In this document: piece after piece, positions 19,890-32,000 of the stretch
Layout of the letters: each line of letters begins with the position of its first letter
How positions within the stretch are numbered: the first letter of the stretch is position 1
NCBI RefSeq assembly: GCF_009765215.1
Contig: NZ_VLNV01000001.1
Location: 1,116,001 to 1,180,000, forward strand
Source of the DNA: Lysobacter prati
Lineage (GTDB): Bacteria; Pseudomonadota; Gammaproteobacteria; Xanthomonadales; Xanthomonadaceae
Direction: 5' to 3'
Length of the DNA: 64,000 nucleotides
The notes under the pieces: generated by a model
The model's database searches: none
Seen by the model: the letters and a program-made list of their open reading frames with translations, nothing else
What the model was told of the DNA's origin: nothing
Translations under genes and position numbers: made by a program

Positions 19890-21968
19890 ATGACTCGCAA
19901 GACTCGCTCCCTGAAGTGGACCGCGCTGGCCATCGCCACGGCGTTCATCGTCTCTCCTGCCGCCAACTCCGGCGGAAAGCTGCCGAACGCCAACACGGCC
20001 AAGGTCTCCACCGTTTCCAAACAAGCGGCGAAGGCGGCCAAGAAGCAGCCCGTGCAGTACGATCGCTTCATCATCACCTACAGATCGGATGCCAAGAAGC
20101 TGAGCGCCGCCGCAAGCGGCACGCAACTGGCCACGGCAGCCAAGACGCTGGGCCTGGGCATCGCACCGATGCGCACGCTGGCGACCGGCAGCTCGCTGAT
20201 CCGCACCGATCGCAAACTCGACCTCGTCGCGACCAAGCAACTGATGGTCGAACTGATGAAGGATCCGGCGGTGCTTGCAGTTGAGCCAGATCGCCTGCGC
20301 AAGCCGATGATGGTGCCCAACGATCCGCTGTATGCGCAGCAGTGGCATTACAAGAACGGCCCCGGCGGCATCAATGTCGAGCCGGCATGGGACATCAGCA
20401 CCGGCTCCGGCGTGGTCGTCGCCGTGCTCGACACCGGCATCACGCCGCATTCGGAGTTGAACGCCCAGACCGTCCCCGGCTATGACTTCATCATCGACCC
20501 GGAGGTCAGCGTCGATGGCGACGGCCGTGATGCCGATCCGAACGATCCGGGTGACTGGCACGACGGCGAGTGCAACATCTTCGGCATTCCCGAGGACAGC
20601 AGCTGGCATGGAACGCATGTCTCCGGCACGGTCGCGGCCGCGACCAACAATGGCGTCGGTGTAGCCGGCGTAGCGTTCGGCGCGAAGGTGCAGCCGGTAC
20701 GCGTGCTGGGCAAGTGCGGCGGTTACGAGTCCGACATCATCGATGCGGTGACCTGGGCCTCCGGCGGCACTGTTGCCGGTGTTCCGGCCAATGCCACGCC
20801 AGCTGAAGTGATCAACCTCAGCCTCGGCGGCGGTGGTGCCTGCTCGGTCGCCGAACAGGCGGCTTACACCGCGGCGGTTGGTCGCGGCACGACCGTGGTG
20901 GTATCGGCGGGCAACTCGTCCGACGATGCGGCCAACTACTCGCCGGCAAGCTGCAATGACGTGATCACGGTGGCCTCGGTTGGCCCGACCGGCACGATCT
21001 CGGGCTTCTCCAACTACGGCACTGTCGTTGATGTCGCCGCGCCGGGCGGTTCGGGCTTCGCGCCGGCTGCGGACAACATCCTGTCGACGCTCAACGATGG
21101 CCTGCAGGGCCAGGGAGCCGAAGGCTACGCCTGGTACGCGGGCACCTCGATGTCGGCACCGCACGTGTCCGGCACGATCGCCCTGATGCAGGCCGCGGCT
21201 GCAACGCCGAAGACCCCGGCGCAGATCAAGAAGATCCTCGAGAACACCGCCTATGCCTCGGGCGGATTCGCCGGCGGGTGCAGCTACGACAACTACTGCG
21301 GCGCGGGAATCATCGATGCACGCTATGCGGTGGCAGTGGCAAAAGGCACCGAAGCCTTGCCGCCGGATGTCCCGCCGCCGCCGCCGCCGCCGCCGGCGAT
21401 CCCACTGAGCAACGGCGTTACGGTCACCGGGATCTCCGTCGCCGCCAACGGCACGATCCGCTACGAGTTGCTGGTTCCCAACGGCGCGGCCAACCTGTTG
21501 TTCGCCATGTATGGCGGCACCGGCGATGCCGACATCTATGTGCGCCGCGGCGCCGAGCCGACGTTGACCGCGTTTGACTGCCGTCCGTTCAGCTCCGGCA
21601 ACAACGAGAACTGCTTCTTCCCGGCACCGGCGGGCGGCAAGTGGTACGTGACGATCCGTGGCTTCAGTGCCGCCGCCGGCGTGTCGCTATATCCCAGCTT
21701 CACCGATGCCAACTGGCCGCGTTCGGTCGAGGCAGAGGCCACCGCGCTCAACAACCATCGCACGCGCGTTGACCTGACCTGGACCTTCGGCAAGAAGAAC
21801 ATCGACATCTACCGCAACGGCGCCATCCTCAAGACCGTGAAGAACAAGGGCGCAGCCACCGATACGTTCCGCATCATCGGCAGCGGCACCATGAGCTACA
21901 AGCTGTGCAACAACGGTACGCAGGAGTGCGCCGATCCGGTCGAGATCGACTACGTCTCGCACAAGTAA
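19890..21968 (+). CDS. Secreted subtilisin-like serine protease (S8) with PPC domain
   Basis: A 692-residue extracellular protease. It has a Sec-type signal peptide (residues 1 to about 26), a propeptide that probably acts as an inhibitor/chaperone (about 55-140), and the S8 catalytic domain with the triad D181 (AVLDTG), H240 (SSWHGTHVSG) and S420 (GTSMSAPH). A polyproline linker (PPPPPPPP) comes next, then a pre-peptidase C-terminal (PPC) domain with GGTGDADIYVRRG, and a last Ig/FN3-like module. PPC domains are usually removed after secretion. The start ATG 19890 has AAAGGATG upstream and the open frame before it is not protein-like. Such proteases are typical of predatory Lysobacter. A terminator follows. 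Confidence 0.94.
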   Translation: MTRKTRSLKWTALAIATAFIVSPAANSGGKLPNANTAKVSTVSKQAAKAAKKQPVQYDRFIITYRSDAKKLSAAASGTQLATAAKTLGLGIAPMRTLATGSSLIRTDRKLDLVATKQLMVELMKDPAVLAVEPDRLRKPMMVPNDPLYAQQWHYKNGPGGINVEPAWDISTGSGVVVAVLDTGITPHSELNAQTVPGYDFIIDPEVSVDGDGRDADPNDPGDWHDGECNIFGIPEDSSWHGTHVSGTVAAATNNGVGVAGVAFGAKVQPVRVLGKCGGYESDIIDAVTWASGGTVAGVPANATPAEVINLSLGGGGACSVAEQAAYTAAVGRGTTVVVSAGNSSDDAANYSPASCNDVITVASVGPTGTISGFSNYGTVVDVAAPGGSGFAPAADNILSTLNDGLQGQGAEGYAWYAGTSMSAPHVSGTIALMQAAAATPKTPAQIKKILENTAYASGGFAGGCSYDNYCGAGIIDARYAVAVAKGTEALPPDVPPPPPPPPAIPLSNGVTVTGISVAANGTIRYELLVPNGAANLLFAMYGGTGDADIYVRRGAEPTLTAFDCRPFSSGNNENCFFPAPAGGKWYVTIRGFSAAAGVSLYPSFTDANWPRSVEAEATALNNHRTRVDLTWTFGKKNIDIYRNGAILKTVKNKGAATDTFRIIGSGTMSYKLCNNGTQECADPVEIDYVSHK

Positions 21969-21985
21969 GCGCGGTTGAAACCAAC

Positions 21986-22012
21986 GAGGGCCCGGTTCGC
22001 CGGGCCCTCCCT
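21986..22012 (+). terminator. Intrinsic terminator after the protease gene
   Basis: Perfect stem GAGGGCCCGG (21986-21995), TTCG loop, CCGGGCCCTC (22000-22009), then CCTTT. Confidence 0.8.
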
Positions 22013-22040
22013 TTCGCGAAGCCATGCTCCTGGAGCGCCC

Positions 22041-22931
22041 ATGAAGCCAGACCGCTCGACTGCATCACCCACCCTTTCCTCGCCATCGCGAACGAGCCTC
22101 GTCGCGGCGGTGACGCTCGCCTCCGTAATCGCCTTCGCCGGCTGCAGCCGCGACGCCACGCCGGCACCGTCGGCGCAGGCCGCAGCAGACACTGCCGCCG
22201 CCGCGCCGCCGTCAGCGCAGTTCGCGGCGCGCCTGAACCTGGTCAACAACAACGGCACCGTGCGCTATGACGGCACCGTCGACAGCGAAAACAGCCGCAA
22301 GGCGATCGAAGCGATGCTGCGCCAGGCCTACGGACCCGGCGTCTCCGGCTCGCTCGCCGTGGACGCAGCCGCAAGGCCGGCGCCGTGGCAGGCCAACCTG
22401 CCGCAGTTCCTGACCGCATTCACGATGCCCGGCGCCGCAATCGGCTTCGACGGGCAACGGATCGAGCTCAGCGGCTTCGCCTCGGAACCCGACCGCACCG
22501 CCCTGCGCGCCCGCGCCGAAAAGCTCTTCCCGGAGTACACGCTCGCCGGCCTGTTCCGCGGCGTGGCAGGCACCGCCCCCGATGCCGCCGCAGAGGCGCT
22601 GGCGGGGCTCAAGGCCGGGGCATCCGCCGGCGACGTCGTCAAGGCACTGAACCAGACACCGATCCAGTTCATCGACGGCAGTGCCCAGGTCAGCCCGGAC
22701 AGCCTTGCCGTGCTCAGCCAGGCCGCCCAGGCGATCCAGGGCAGCGGCGGCGAGCGGCGGATCGAGATCACCGGCCCTGCCGGTGCCGGAGAGGACCTGG
22801 CCCTGTCGCAGCAGCGCGCAGAGGCGATCAAGGTGCAGTTGATCGTCAATGGTGTCAGTCCGGCTTCGATCGAGACCAAGGGGCACCCGGCAGGTAGTGG
22901 AGACAGCGGCGCGAGCTTCCGGTTGCTGTAA
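22041..22931 (+). CDS. OmpA-like lipoprotein with BON-type repeats
   Basis: A 296-residue predicted lipoprotein with lipobox IAFAGC (Cys at about 36) after a hydrophobic segment. Two BON-like modules follow (about 60-180; LSGFASEPDRTALRARAEKL is typical). The C-terminal part resembles a degenerate OmpA domain (GSAQVSPDSLAVLSQAAQAI, LSQQRAEAIKVQLI, GVSPASIETKG) but lacks the clean 'HTD' and 'NRRVE' motifs. The start ATG 22041 has GGAG upstream. It lies 72 bases after the protease and beyond its terminator. A role in the cell envelope is likely; the specific function is unknown. Confidence 0.75.
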   Translation: MKPDRSTASPTLSSPSRTSLVAAVTLASVIAFAGCSRDATPAPSAQAAADTAAAAPPSAQFAARLNLVNNNGTVRYDGTVDSENSRKAIEAMLRQAYGPGVSGSLAVDAAARPAPWQANLPQFLTAFTMPGAAIGFDGQRIELSGFASEPDRTALRARAEKLFPEYTLAGLFRGVAGTAPDAAAEALAGLKAGASAGDVVKALNQTPIQFIDGSAQVSPDSLAVLSQAAQAIQGSGGERRIEITGPAGAGEDLALSQQRAEAIKVQLIVNGVSPASIETKGHPAGSGDSGASFRLL

Positions 22932-22951
22932 GGGCTGCAGCCGGAGCACGA

Positions 22952-23031
22952 CACTGGGTCCCCGCCTTCGCGGGGATGACGGGACGAGTCTGAGGGGCTG
23001 CGGGCCTGGATCCCGGCGTTCGCGGGATGAC
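22952..23031 (+). repeat. Two REP units upstream of the 116-bp element
   Basis: Unit 1 (22952-22985) contains CCCCGCCTTCGCGGGGATGACGG; unit 2 (about 23006-23031) is a degenerate version, TCCCGGCGTTCGCGGGATGAC. Same orientation, directly before repeat copy A. The remaining sequence to uvrA (23180-23416) is GC-rich with no gene; no LexA site is evident. Confidence 0.7.
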
Positions 23032-23063
23032 AAACGCCGAAGACCGGGCAATGAATTGCCGAA

Positions 23064-23179
23064 GCGTCGTCCGCCGGGGCGGGGATTGCGCAGCAGTGGG
23101 CCATGGATGGCCCACGCCCCGCCTTCGGACAGGATGTCCGACGAAGGGGCGGAGCAATCTCCGGCCCGGCGGACGACGC
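23064..23179 (+). repeat. 116-bp structured dispersed repeat, copy A
   Basis: Terminal inverted repeats GCGTCGTCCGCCGGG and CCCGGCGGACGACGC enclose two hairpins, TGGGCC-ATGGAT-GGCCCA (23097-23114) and CGCCCC...GGGGCG (23115-23151). The whole forms a closed three-way structure. It is preceded by a short conserved leader (23036-23060) with GGCAATGAATTGCC. Same length and design as copies at 33529 and 52060. Confidence 0.9.
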
Positions 23180-23416
23180 CCCACCGAAGCCCGACGCCCC
23201 ACCGCGCCCTGAAGGGCCCGAAGCGCCGCAACGGCCCCAGCGCCCCAGCGCCCGCAACAACCGTCGCCAGCAGGGCCATCCAGGACTGAACACCCCCACC
23301 AGCCCCGCCCTGCGGGCCTTCCAAAACTACTAATTGCCCCCATCTTCGCCAGTCGATACGCTCCCCTGTTCGCCCACGCATTGCGCGGCGGCGACCTCCT
23401 CCCAGACAGGCAACCG

Positions 23417-26307
<2,891 letters not shown>

Positions 26308-26311
<4 letters not shown>

Positions 26312-26883
26312 GTGATACATCCGCTGCAAATGGCGCCCCGCCGAAGACGGGTCGAAGCACCGCACGCAAGCGCAAGCCGGCTGCAAAGAAGACCGTCAAG
26401 AAGCCCAGCGCCGACAAGACCCAGCCGGCAAACACGCCTGCCGACGAGCAAGAGGCGGCGACGCCTCCGGCATCGCCCACGCCGGTCGCCCTGATCCGCG
26501 TGCCGATGCCGGTGCGCTGGCGTGACCTGGACGCGTTCAACCACGTCAACAATTCCCAGTACCTGAGCTACCTCGAGGAAGCACGCCTGCACTGGATGCT
26601 GTCGGTGCCGGGACAGGGACTGGACGAGCACGTCGCCCCGGTCGTCGCTGCAGCCAACCTCAACTACCGTCGCCCGATCGAATGGCCGGCGCAGGTCGCC
26701 ATCGAGCTGTTCGTCGAACGGCTGGGCAACAGCAGCGTCAGCATCGGCCACCGCATCGTCGACGCCGCCGATGACAGCGTGCTGTATTGCGACGGCACCG
26801 TGGTGATGGTGTGGATCGATCGCGGCAACGGCCGCGCCGCGCCGCTGCCGGACGCCGTGCGCGAGGCGTGCTCGCCGCATTGA
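26308..26883 (+). CDS. Hotdog-fold acyl-CoA thioesterase with basic N-terminal extension
   Basis: A 191-residue 4HBT/FadM-type thioesterase that hydrolyses acyl-CoA thioesters. The catalytic-type motif [20 protein letters not shown] is near residue 75, with the aspartate positioned as in other 4HBT proteins. The first about 60 residues are unusual for the family: Lys/Ala/Pro-rich and histone-H1-like ([15 protein letters not shown]), probably disordered. ATG 26308 overlaps the uvrA stop by four bases, so translation is coupled. The substrate is not predictable. Confidence 0.85.
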
Positions 26884-26928
26884 CTCGCCATTGCGCCGCT
26901 CCCCCAGGGAGAGCGGCGCATGCACGGG

Positions 26929-29280
26929 CTAGTGCCTGGCCTTCTTCTTGCTGGCTTTGGCTGACTTGCCGCCAGCACCCGCGGCGCCTTTCTCCAGCGT
27001 GACCTTGGCCCACATGTCGCCGTTCTCGTCGGGATGCACGTTCTGCACTTCGCGTCCGAAACCGGGGAATCGCTTGCCGAAGGCTTCGACGGCGATCAGG
27101 TACTTGACGATCGTCCCGCCGCCGGCCTCGACGCGTTCGCCCGGCATCAGCACCGGAATGCCCGGCGGATAGGGAACTATCATCAAGGCCGCCACGCGAC
27201 CGGGCAGGTCGGCGATCCGCACTTCCTCGGTCTTGCCATGGATCAGCCGCTGGTAGGCCTCCGAGGGCGTGAGCACCTGCTCCGACAACACCTCACCGGC
27301 CGCGTTGGCCATGGCCTGCAGATCCAGCTCGGTCATGACCTGGTGCATCTCGTCGCACAGTTGCGGCAACGTCATGTCGCCATACCGCTGCGGATAGGCG
27401 TGGACCAGTTCCGGCAGGGCTTCCTCGAGCGGGGCATTACGGTCGTAGAGACGCTTGAACGCCATCAATGTTTCCAGCAGCGTGCCCCACTTGCCCTGGG
27501 TGGTACCCACCGAGAACAGCACCAGCACCGTGTAGTCACCGGTGCGGGCGATCTCCTGGCGGCGCGCGTCGAGGAACTTCGACAGGATCGTGCCGGGGAT
27601 GCCGCGCTTGGCGATCTTGCCCTTGGCATCGGTGCCGGGGCACAGGATCGTGACCTTGGTCGGATCGAGCATGCAGAAGTCGCCGGCCACGACCTCATCG
27701 GGGATGCCGTGCCAGCTCTCGCCAGCGCGCAGCGTCCAGCAGGCGGGATCGTTGCACAGCACGTCGGTCGCCGCATCGGCCAGGTCGACCTTCTTCTTGC
27801 CGACCGGCACCTGGTCGGGCTGGAACAGCGAGAAGAACCACTCGCCCTCTTCCTTGAAGCGCTTGTTGACCGAGGCCACCGCCTTGCGGAACTCGACCGC
27901 GTAACCGACCGCCTCGCGCAGCAGCGCACTGCCGGAGGGTTCGTCCATCATCGCGCTGGCGATATCCAGCGAAGCGATCAGCGGATAGAACGGCGAGGTG
28001 GTGCCGTGCATCATGAAGGCTTCCTTGATCGGAGCCCATTCCATCTTGCCGCGCTCGCTGTTGCTGACGTGGATATAGGACGCCATCGAGAACGCCGGCA
28101 ACATCTTGTGCGTTGACTGCACCGCGAACACGGTCGGCCGGTTCTTCATGTCGCGCGGCACGCCCATGGCGAAGCGGTGCTTGAACAGCGGATGGAACTT
28201 GCCGTAGGCGTACCAGGCCTCGTCGAAGTGCACGCGCGGCACGCTCGCGGCCAGCATCTCGGCGACCTTGTCGACGTTGTAGAGCATGCCGTCATAGGTC
28301 GGATTGGTGACCACCGCGTGCACCGGCGCGCTCGACTTGGCGCCGACGGCCAGCGGCGAATCGGCGACCAGCTTGTCGATGTGGGCCTTGGCGAAACGCT
28401 TGGGCGGAATCAGCCCGATCATGCCGTAGCCATTGCGGCTTGGCTGGAAGTACACCGGCCGCGAACCAGCCAGCGTCATCGCGTGGTTGAGCGACTTGTG
28501 GCAGTTGCGGTCGACCACCACCATCTCGTCGTTGCCAACCGCGGCCTGCACGACGATGCGGTTGGAGGCCGACGAACCGGCCAGCACATAGAACGTCCAG
28601 TCGGCGCCGAACACGCGCGCCGCCATCCGCTGCGATTCCGCCGGCGGCCCTTCGATGTCCAGCCATGAGCCCAGCTCGACATTGGAGATGCCGATATCGG
28701 CACGCATGATGTTCTCGCCGAAGAAGCGGTGGAACTCCGCGCCGGCCGGATGCTTGAGATAGGCCGCGCCACCCATGTGACCCGGGGCATCCCACTGGTA
28801 GGTCCCCTCCTCGGTCAGCTTCTTCAACGCCTTGAAGTACGGCGGCAGCATGCCGTTGTGGTAATCGTCGATGGCGAAGCGCACGCGCTTGGCAAAGAAT
28901 TCCGGTGTCTCGCCGATCAGGTTCACGTACTCGCGGACCTCGCGGATCACGCTCATCGGCAAATTGCGCGTGGTGACGCCGCGACTGAGCAGGAAGATCG
29001 GGATACGCAGTGACTTCTCGCGCACCGCGCGGATGATCTCCAGCACCGCCTTCTCGCTCATGCCTGCGGTTTCACCCAGGTCCCAGTCGATCGCCACGCA
29101 GGAGTAGGAGGCCGAACCGCGGGCGATGATTTGTCCGTCCTCGCAACTGTGCGCGCGCAGCACTTCGATGCCCTGTTCCTGCACCGCCTGCCCCAGGCGC
29201 GTCAGTGCCAGCGCATAGGCCGAGCCCTGGTCGGGAAGGTCGGTGGTCACATACAACACCCAGGGCTTGGTCATGGACAT
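26929..29280 (-). CDS. Orn/Lys/Arg decarboxylase family protein (paralogue 1, specificity unknown)
   Basis: A 783-residue fold-III PLP decarboxylase of the large inducible type. It has an N-terminal wing domain (1 to about 135), the AAT-like core with HKS at 261-263 (DRNCHKS), HFDEAW at 351-356 and the PLP lysine K392 in QSTHKMLPAF, then the C-terminal domain ending with VPYPPGIPVLMPGE. It differs from CadA/AdiA/SpeF at several usually fixed places, for example WDAPGHMGG and SSASN for the usual T(S)-rich loop. It ends in a Lys/Ala tail (GGKSAKASKKKARH). ATG 29280 has GAGGA upstream. It lies 110 bases after the ornithine decarboxylase gene and may share its transcript. Confidence 0.88.
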   Translation of the reverse strand: MSMTKPWVLYVTTDLPDQGSAYALALTRLGQAVQEQGIEVLRAHSCEDGQIIARGSASYSCVAIDWDLGETAGMSEKAVLEIIRAVREKSLRIPIFLLSRGVTTRNLPMSVIREVREYVNLIGETPEFFAKRVRFAIDDYHNGMLPPYFKALKKLTEEGTYQWDAPGHMGGAAYLKHPAGAEFHRFFGENIMRADIGISNVELGSWLDIEGPPAESQRMAARVFGADWTFYVLAGSSASNRIVVQAAVGNDEMVVVDRNCHKSLNHAMTLAGSRPVYFQPSRNGYGMIGLIPPKRFAKAHIDKLVADSPLAVGAKSSAPVHAVVTNPTYDGMLYNVDKVAEMLAASVPRVHFDEAWYAYGKFHPLFKHRFAMGVPRDMKNRPTVFAVQSTHKMLPAFSMASYIHVSNSERGKMEWAPIKEAFMMHGTTSPFYPLIASLDIASAMMDEPSGSALLREAVGYAVEFRKAVASVNKRFKEEGEWFFSLFQPDQVPVGKKKVDLADAATDVLCNDPACWTLRAGESWHGIPDEVVAGDFCMLDPTKVTILCPGTDAKGKIAKRGIPGTILSKFLDARRQEIARTGDYTVLVLFSVGTTQGKWGTLLETLMAFKRLYDRNAPLEEALPELVHAYPQRYGDMTLPQLCDEMHQVMTELDLQAMANAAGEVLSEQVLTPSEAYQRLIHGKTEEVRIADLPGRVAALMIVPYPPGIPVLMPGERVEAGGGTIVKYLIAVEAFGKRFPGFGREVQNVHPDENGDMWAKVTLEKGAAGAGGKSAKASKKKARH

Positions 29281-29390
29281 GGCGATTCCTCGGTTTTCCT
29301 GGCGGAGCCAGAGGTGGCGGGATTGACCGCCGCGACTTCATCCCACCCAGCGTCAATTCCGGATGAAACCTGCCGGCGCTGCGCCGGGAC

Positions 29391-31640
29391 TCATTCCTGC
29401 ACGACGTAGGTGTAGAAGCGGATCCGGCCTTCTTCGTGGACCTGGTAGACGCCCTGGACCTCATAGGAGAACCCCGGGAAGCGGTTGCAGTTCTCCTCGA
29501 ACGCCAGGAAATAGTCGATCATCGGCTTGGCCTTCGCGTCGTAGCGCTCGCCGGGAATGATGATGCCGATGCCCGGCGGGTAGATCAGCGCGAGCGTGGC
29601 AGCGATGCGGCCGGACACCTCGCTCATCGGCACGAAGTCGACCTCGCCACCTACCAGCGCCTCGTTCGCCTCGCGGGCGGACATCGCCTGCTCCGGGAAC
29701 GACTCGTAGCGGAAGCTGAGCCGCTGCAGTTCCTTGATGTCCTTGGCGACGAAGTAGTCGTGCATCTCCTGCGCGACCTGGCGCAGTGAGTAATCGCGAT
29801 AGCGCGCCTCGTTGCGCTGGTACAGGCCCGGAACGACCTCGGCCAGCGGGCTGTCGGCCTCGTAGTGGTCGCGGAAGCGTTCGAGCGCGGCCAGCAGCAT
29901 CGCCATCTTGCCCTCGCCCACCGCCGGGGTCATGAGGAAGAGAATGCTGTAGAGGTCGTTCTTCTCCGGGATGACATTGTTCTCGCGCAGGAAGTTGGCG
30001 AGGATCGTCGCCGGCACGCCGCTCTTGGCGTAGTTGCCGGTGGCCGCATCTATCCCGGCCGTGGTCAGCATCAGCTTGGTCGGGTCGACCATCGCCGCGT
30101 CTTCGCCCAGGTTGCGAAAGCCGTGCCATGACGCTCCGGGTGCCAGTTGCCAGTAGGCCTGTTCGCCCGCCAGCACCTCCGTGGGCACGTCTTCCCACGG
30201 CACGCTGCGCCCCTGGAACTCGACCTTGTCCGGCACGAACGGATTGAGGAAGCCCGGGAAGCGCTTGCGCACTGCCTTGCGGCCCTCGATGCCGAGCTTG
30301 ACCATGTCGTCCCAAAGCACCTTCCCCGCCTTGTCGGCGTGCATCTGCGCGTTGACGTCGAGGCTGGAGAACAGTGGGTAGAACGGCGATGTCGATGCCT
30401 GCAGCATGAACATCTCGTTGAAGCGCTTGTGATTGACCCGGAATGGCTTGTCGCGGATGTGCGCGTCGCGCACGTGGATCTGCGAAGCCTGCGAGAAGCC
30501 GGCCAACTGCTTGTGCGTCGACTGTGTGGCGATGATGCCGGGCGAATCCCCGTCCAGCTTCAGACCCATGCTGAAGTGGTCCTTCATCAACGGATGGAAC
30601 GCGCCGAACCCGGCCCATGCCTCGTCGAAGTGGATGTACTGGCACAGGTGGCCGATCTTCTCCAGCACCTTGCGGGCGTTGTAGACGGTCCCGTCATAGG
30701 TGCATTGCTCGATGATCGCCACGCGGATCGGCCGCTCGCGTTTCCAGGCATCGGTACCGGCCAGGCGCGGATGGTGCTTGAGCTTGTCGCGGATCGAGGC
30801 CTCGTCAAACGCTGACCAGTCGATCGGCCCGACCATGCCGAAGCCGTTGCGGTCCGTCTCGAGATAGATCGGAATCGCACCGGCCATCAGCAGCGCGCCA
30901 TGGTGGTTGGACTTGTGGTTGTTGCGGTCGAACAGCACGATGTCCTTGCTGCGCAGCAGCGAGGTGTTGACCACCTTGTTGGAGGAAGACGTGCCGTTGA
31001 GGACGAAATAGGTGCGGTCGGACTGGAAGACCTTGGCCGCCCCGCGCTGCGCCGCCAGTGCCGGACCTTCGTGGATCAGCAGGTCGCCGAGCGCGACCAT
31101 TGCGTTGCAGATGTCGTCGCGGAACACGTTCTCGCCCATGTGCTCGTAGAACAACCGGCCGACCGGATGGCGCATGAACATCTGCCCGCCCTGGTGGCCC
31201 GGGCAGGCCCAGGTGCGGTTGGCGTCGTAGTCGTACTTCATCAGTTCGCCGAAGAACGGCGTGCGCAGGCTCAACGCATAGCGCTCGATCGAGGCGAGCA
31301 GCCGCTTCTCGTAGAAGTCGCGCGTTTCCAGGTCGGCGATCAGCACGCCGTCGAGCGATTTCAGGAACGGCTCGGCCAGCGCTTCATCGTCGCGACCGCT
31401 GATCATGAAGATCGGCATGCGCAGGCCGCGCTCATCGCGTGCGTCCACCACCGCCTGGGCACCGTCGCGGGCGACGATGATCGCGCCGAGGTCGGCACCG
31501 CCACGGATCGCCTGCGGGATCTGCTCCAGATCGATCGAGGTCACCGGAAAGTGCAGTTCGTCCTCGATCACCTGGGCGACCACACCAGTGTGTTCGCCGA
31601 CCACGAGGATTCGAAAGAAACGCTCAAGGGGAATGCTCAT
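29391..31640 (-). CDS. speF: Inducible-type ornithine decarboxylase (SpeF/SpeC-like)
   Basis: Converts ornithine to putrescine and consumes a proton. The 749-residue protein has the wing domain, the core with ACPGHQGGQ, LGDLLIHEGPALAAQ and NGTSSSNKVV, closely matching E. coli SpeC/SpeF. DRNNHKSNHHG, HFDEAW and the PLP lysine K377 (QSTHKQLAGF) follow, then a C-terminal domain with YPPGIGIIIPGE. ATG 31640 has GAGGA upstream; the longer frame is not supported. It is divergent from a PotE-like antiporter across 360 bases, the expected partner for ornithine/putrescine exchange. Choosing speF over speC is by context, not by sequence alone. Confidence 0.88.
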   Translation of the reverse strand: MSIPLERFFRILVVGEHTGVVAQVIEDELHFPVTSIDLEQIPQAIRGGADLGAIIVARDGAQAVVDARDERGLRMPIFMISGRDDEALAEPFLKSLDGVLIADLETRDFYEKRLLASIERYALSLRTPFFGELMKYDYDANRTWACPGHQGGQMFMRHPVGRLFYEHMGENVFRDDICNAMVALGDLLIHEGPALAAQRGAAKVFQSDRTYFVLNGTSSSNKVVNTSLLRSKDIVLFDRNNHKSNHHGALLMAGAIPIYLETDRNGFGMVGPIDWSAFDEASIRDKLKHHPRLAGTDAWKRERPIRVAIIEQCTYDGTVYNARKVLEKIGHLCQYIHFDEAWAGFGAFHPLMKDHFSMGLKLDGDSPGIIATQSTHKQLAGFSQASQIHVRDAHIRDKPFRVNHKRFNEMFMLQASTSPFYPLFSSLDVNAQMHADKAGKVLWDDMVKLGIEGRKAVRKRFPGFLNPFVPDKVEFQGRSVPWEDVPTEVLAGEQAYWQLAPGASWHGFRNLGEDAAMVDPTKLMLTTAGIDAATGNYAKSGVPATILANFLRENNVIPEKNDLYSILFLMTPAVGEGKMAMLLAALERFRDHYEADSPLAEVVPGLYQRNEARYRDYSLRQVAQEMHDYFVAKDIKELQRLSFRYESFPEQAMSAREANEALVGGEVDFVPMSEVSGRIAATLALIYPPGIGIIIPGERYDAKAKPMIDYFLAFEENCNRFPGFSYEVQGVYQVHEEGRIRFYTYVVQE

Positions 31641-32000
31641 GGGGGGAGTCCTCTTCTTGGCAGTCACGGACTTGCGCGAGGCCCACAGATGCTGGCACCG
31701 AAACATGTCGCTTGCGAGCGTTTCGCCCGCGTGAAGGCGACCGTTCGTCAGCCTCGTCTGGTGCGGGTCCAGACTTCACACGGAGATTACAAGCGCTGTG
31801 AAAATCTCGCGGCGATCTCCATATGAACCGGGGGAAGCATTGCCGATGCACAGGCACTGCCGGGTTCGAATCGTCGCCTCCGTTTCGCGCGCGTGGGATA
31901 GAGCGCGCCGCAGTCATTGCCGCCCATCGCGGACCTGAGCCAGCACGTACCAGCACGACTTGCAGCGCCTGAAGTTCCGACCCACCCAACGGAGCCTGTC
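31641..32000. other. Divergent regulatory region between speF-like and potE-like genes; no gene seen
   Basis: These 360 bases separate oppositely oriented genes and must hold both promoters. An AT-richer patch lies at about 31775-31830. No terminator, tRNA or convincing small frame was found, although a short leader peptide cannot be excluded. The final bases contain GGAG before the potE-like ATG. Confidence 0.5.

Noticed and set aside
23320-23416. LexA box before uvrA
   Set aside because: Only a half-site-like CTACTAA word is visible; no palindromic SOS operator could be defined.
31641-32000. speF leader peptide or riboswitch between the speF-like and potE-like genes
   Set aside because: Known as a mechanism for ornithine-induced genes elsewhere, but I could not find a convincing small frame or structure here.
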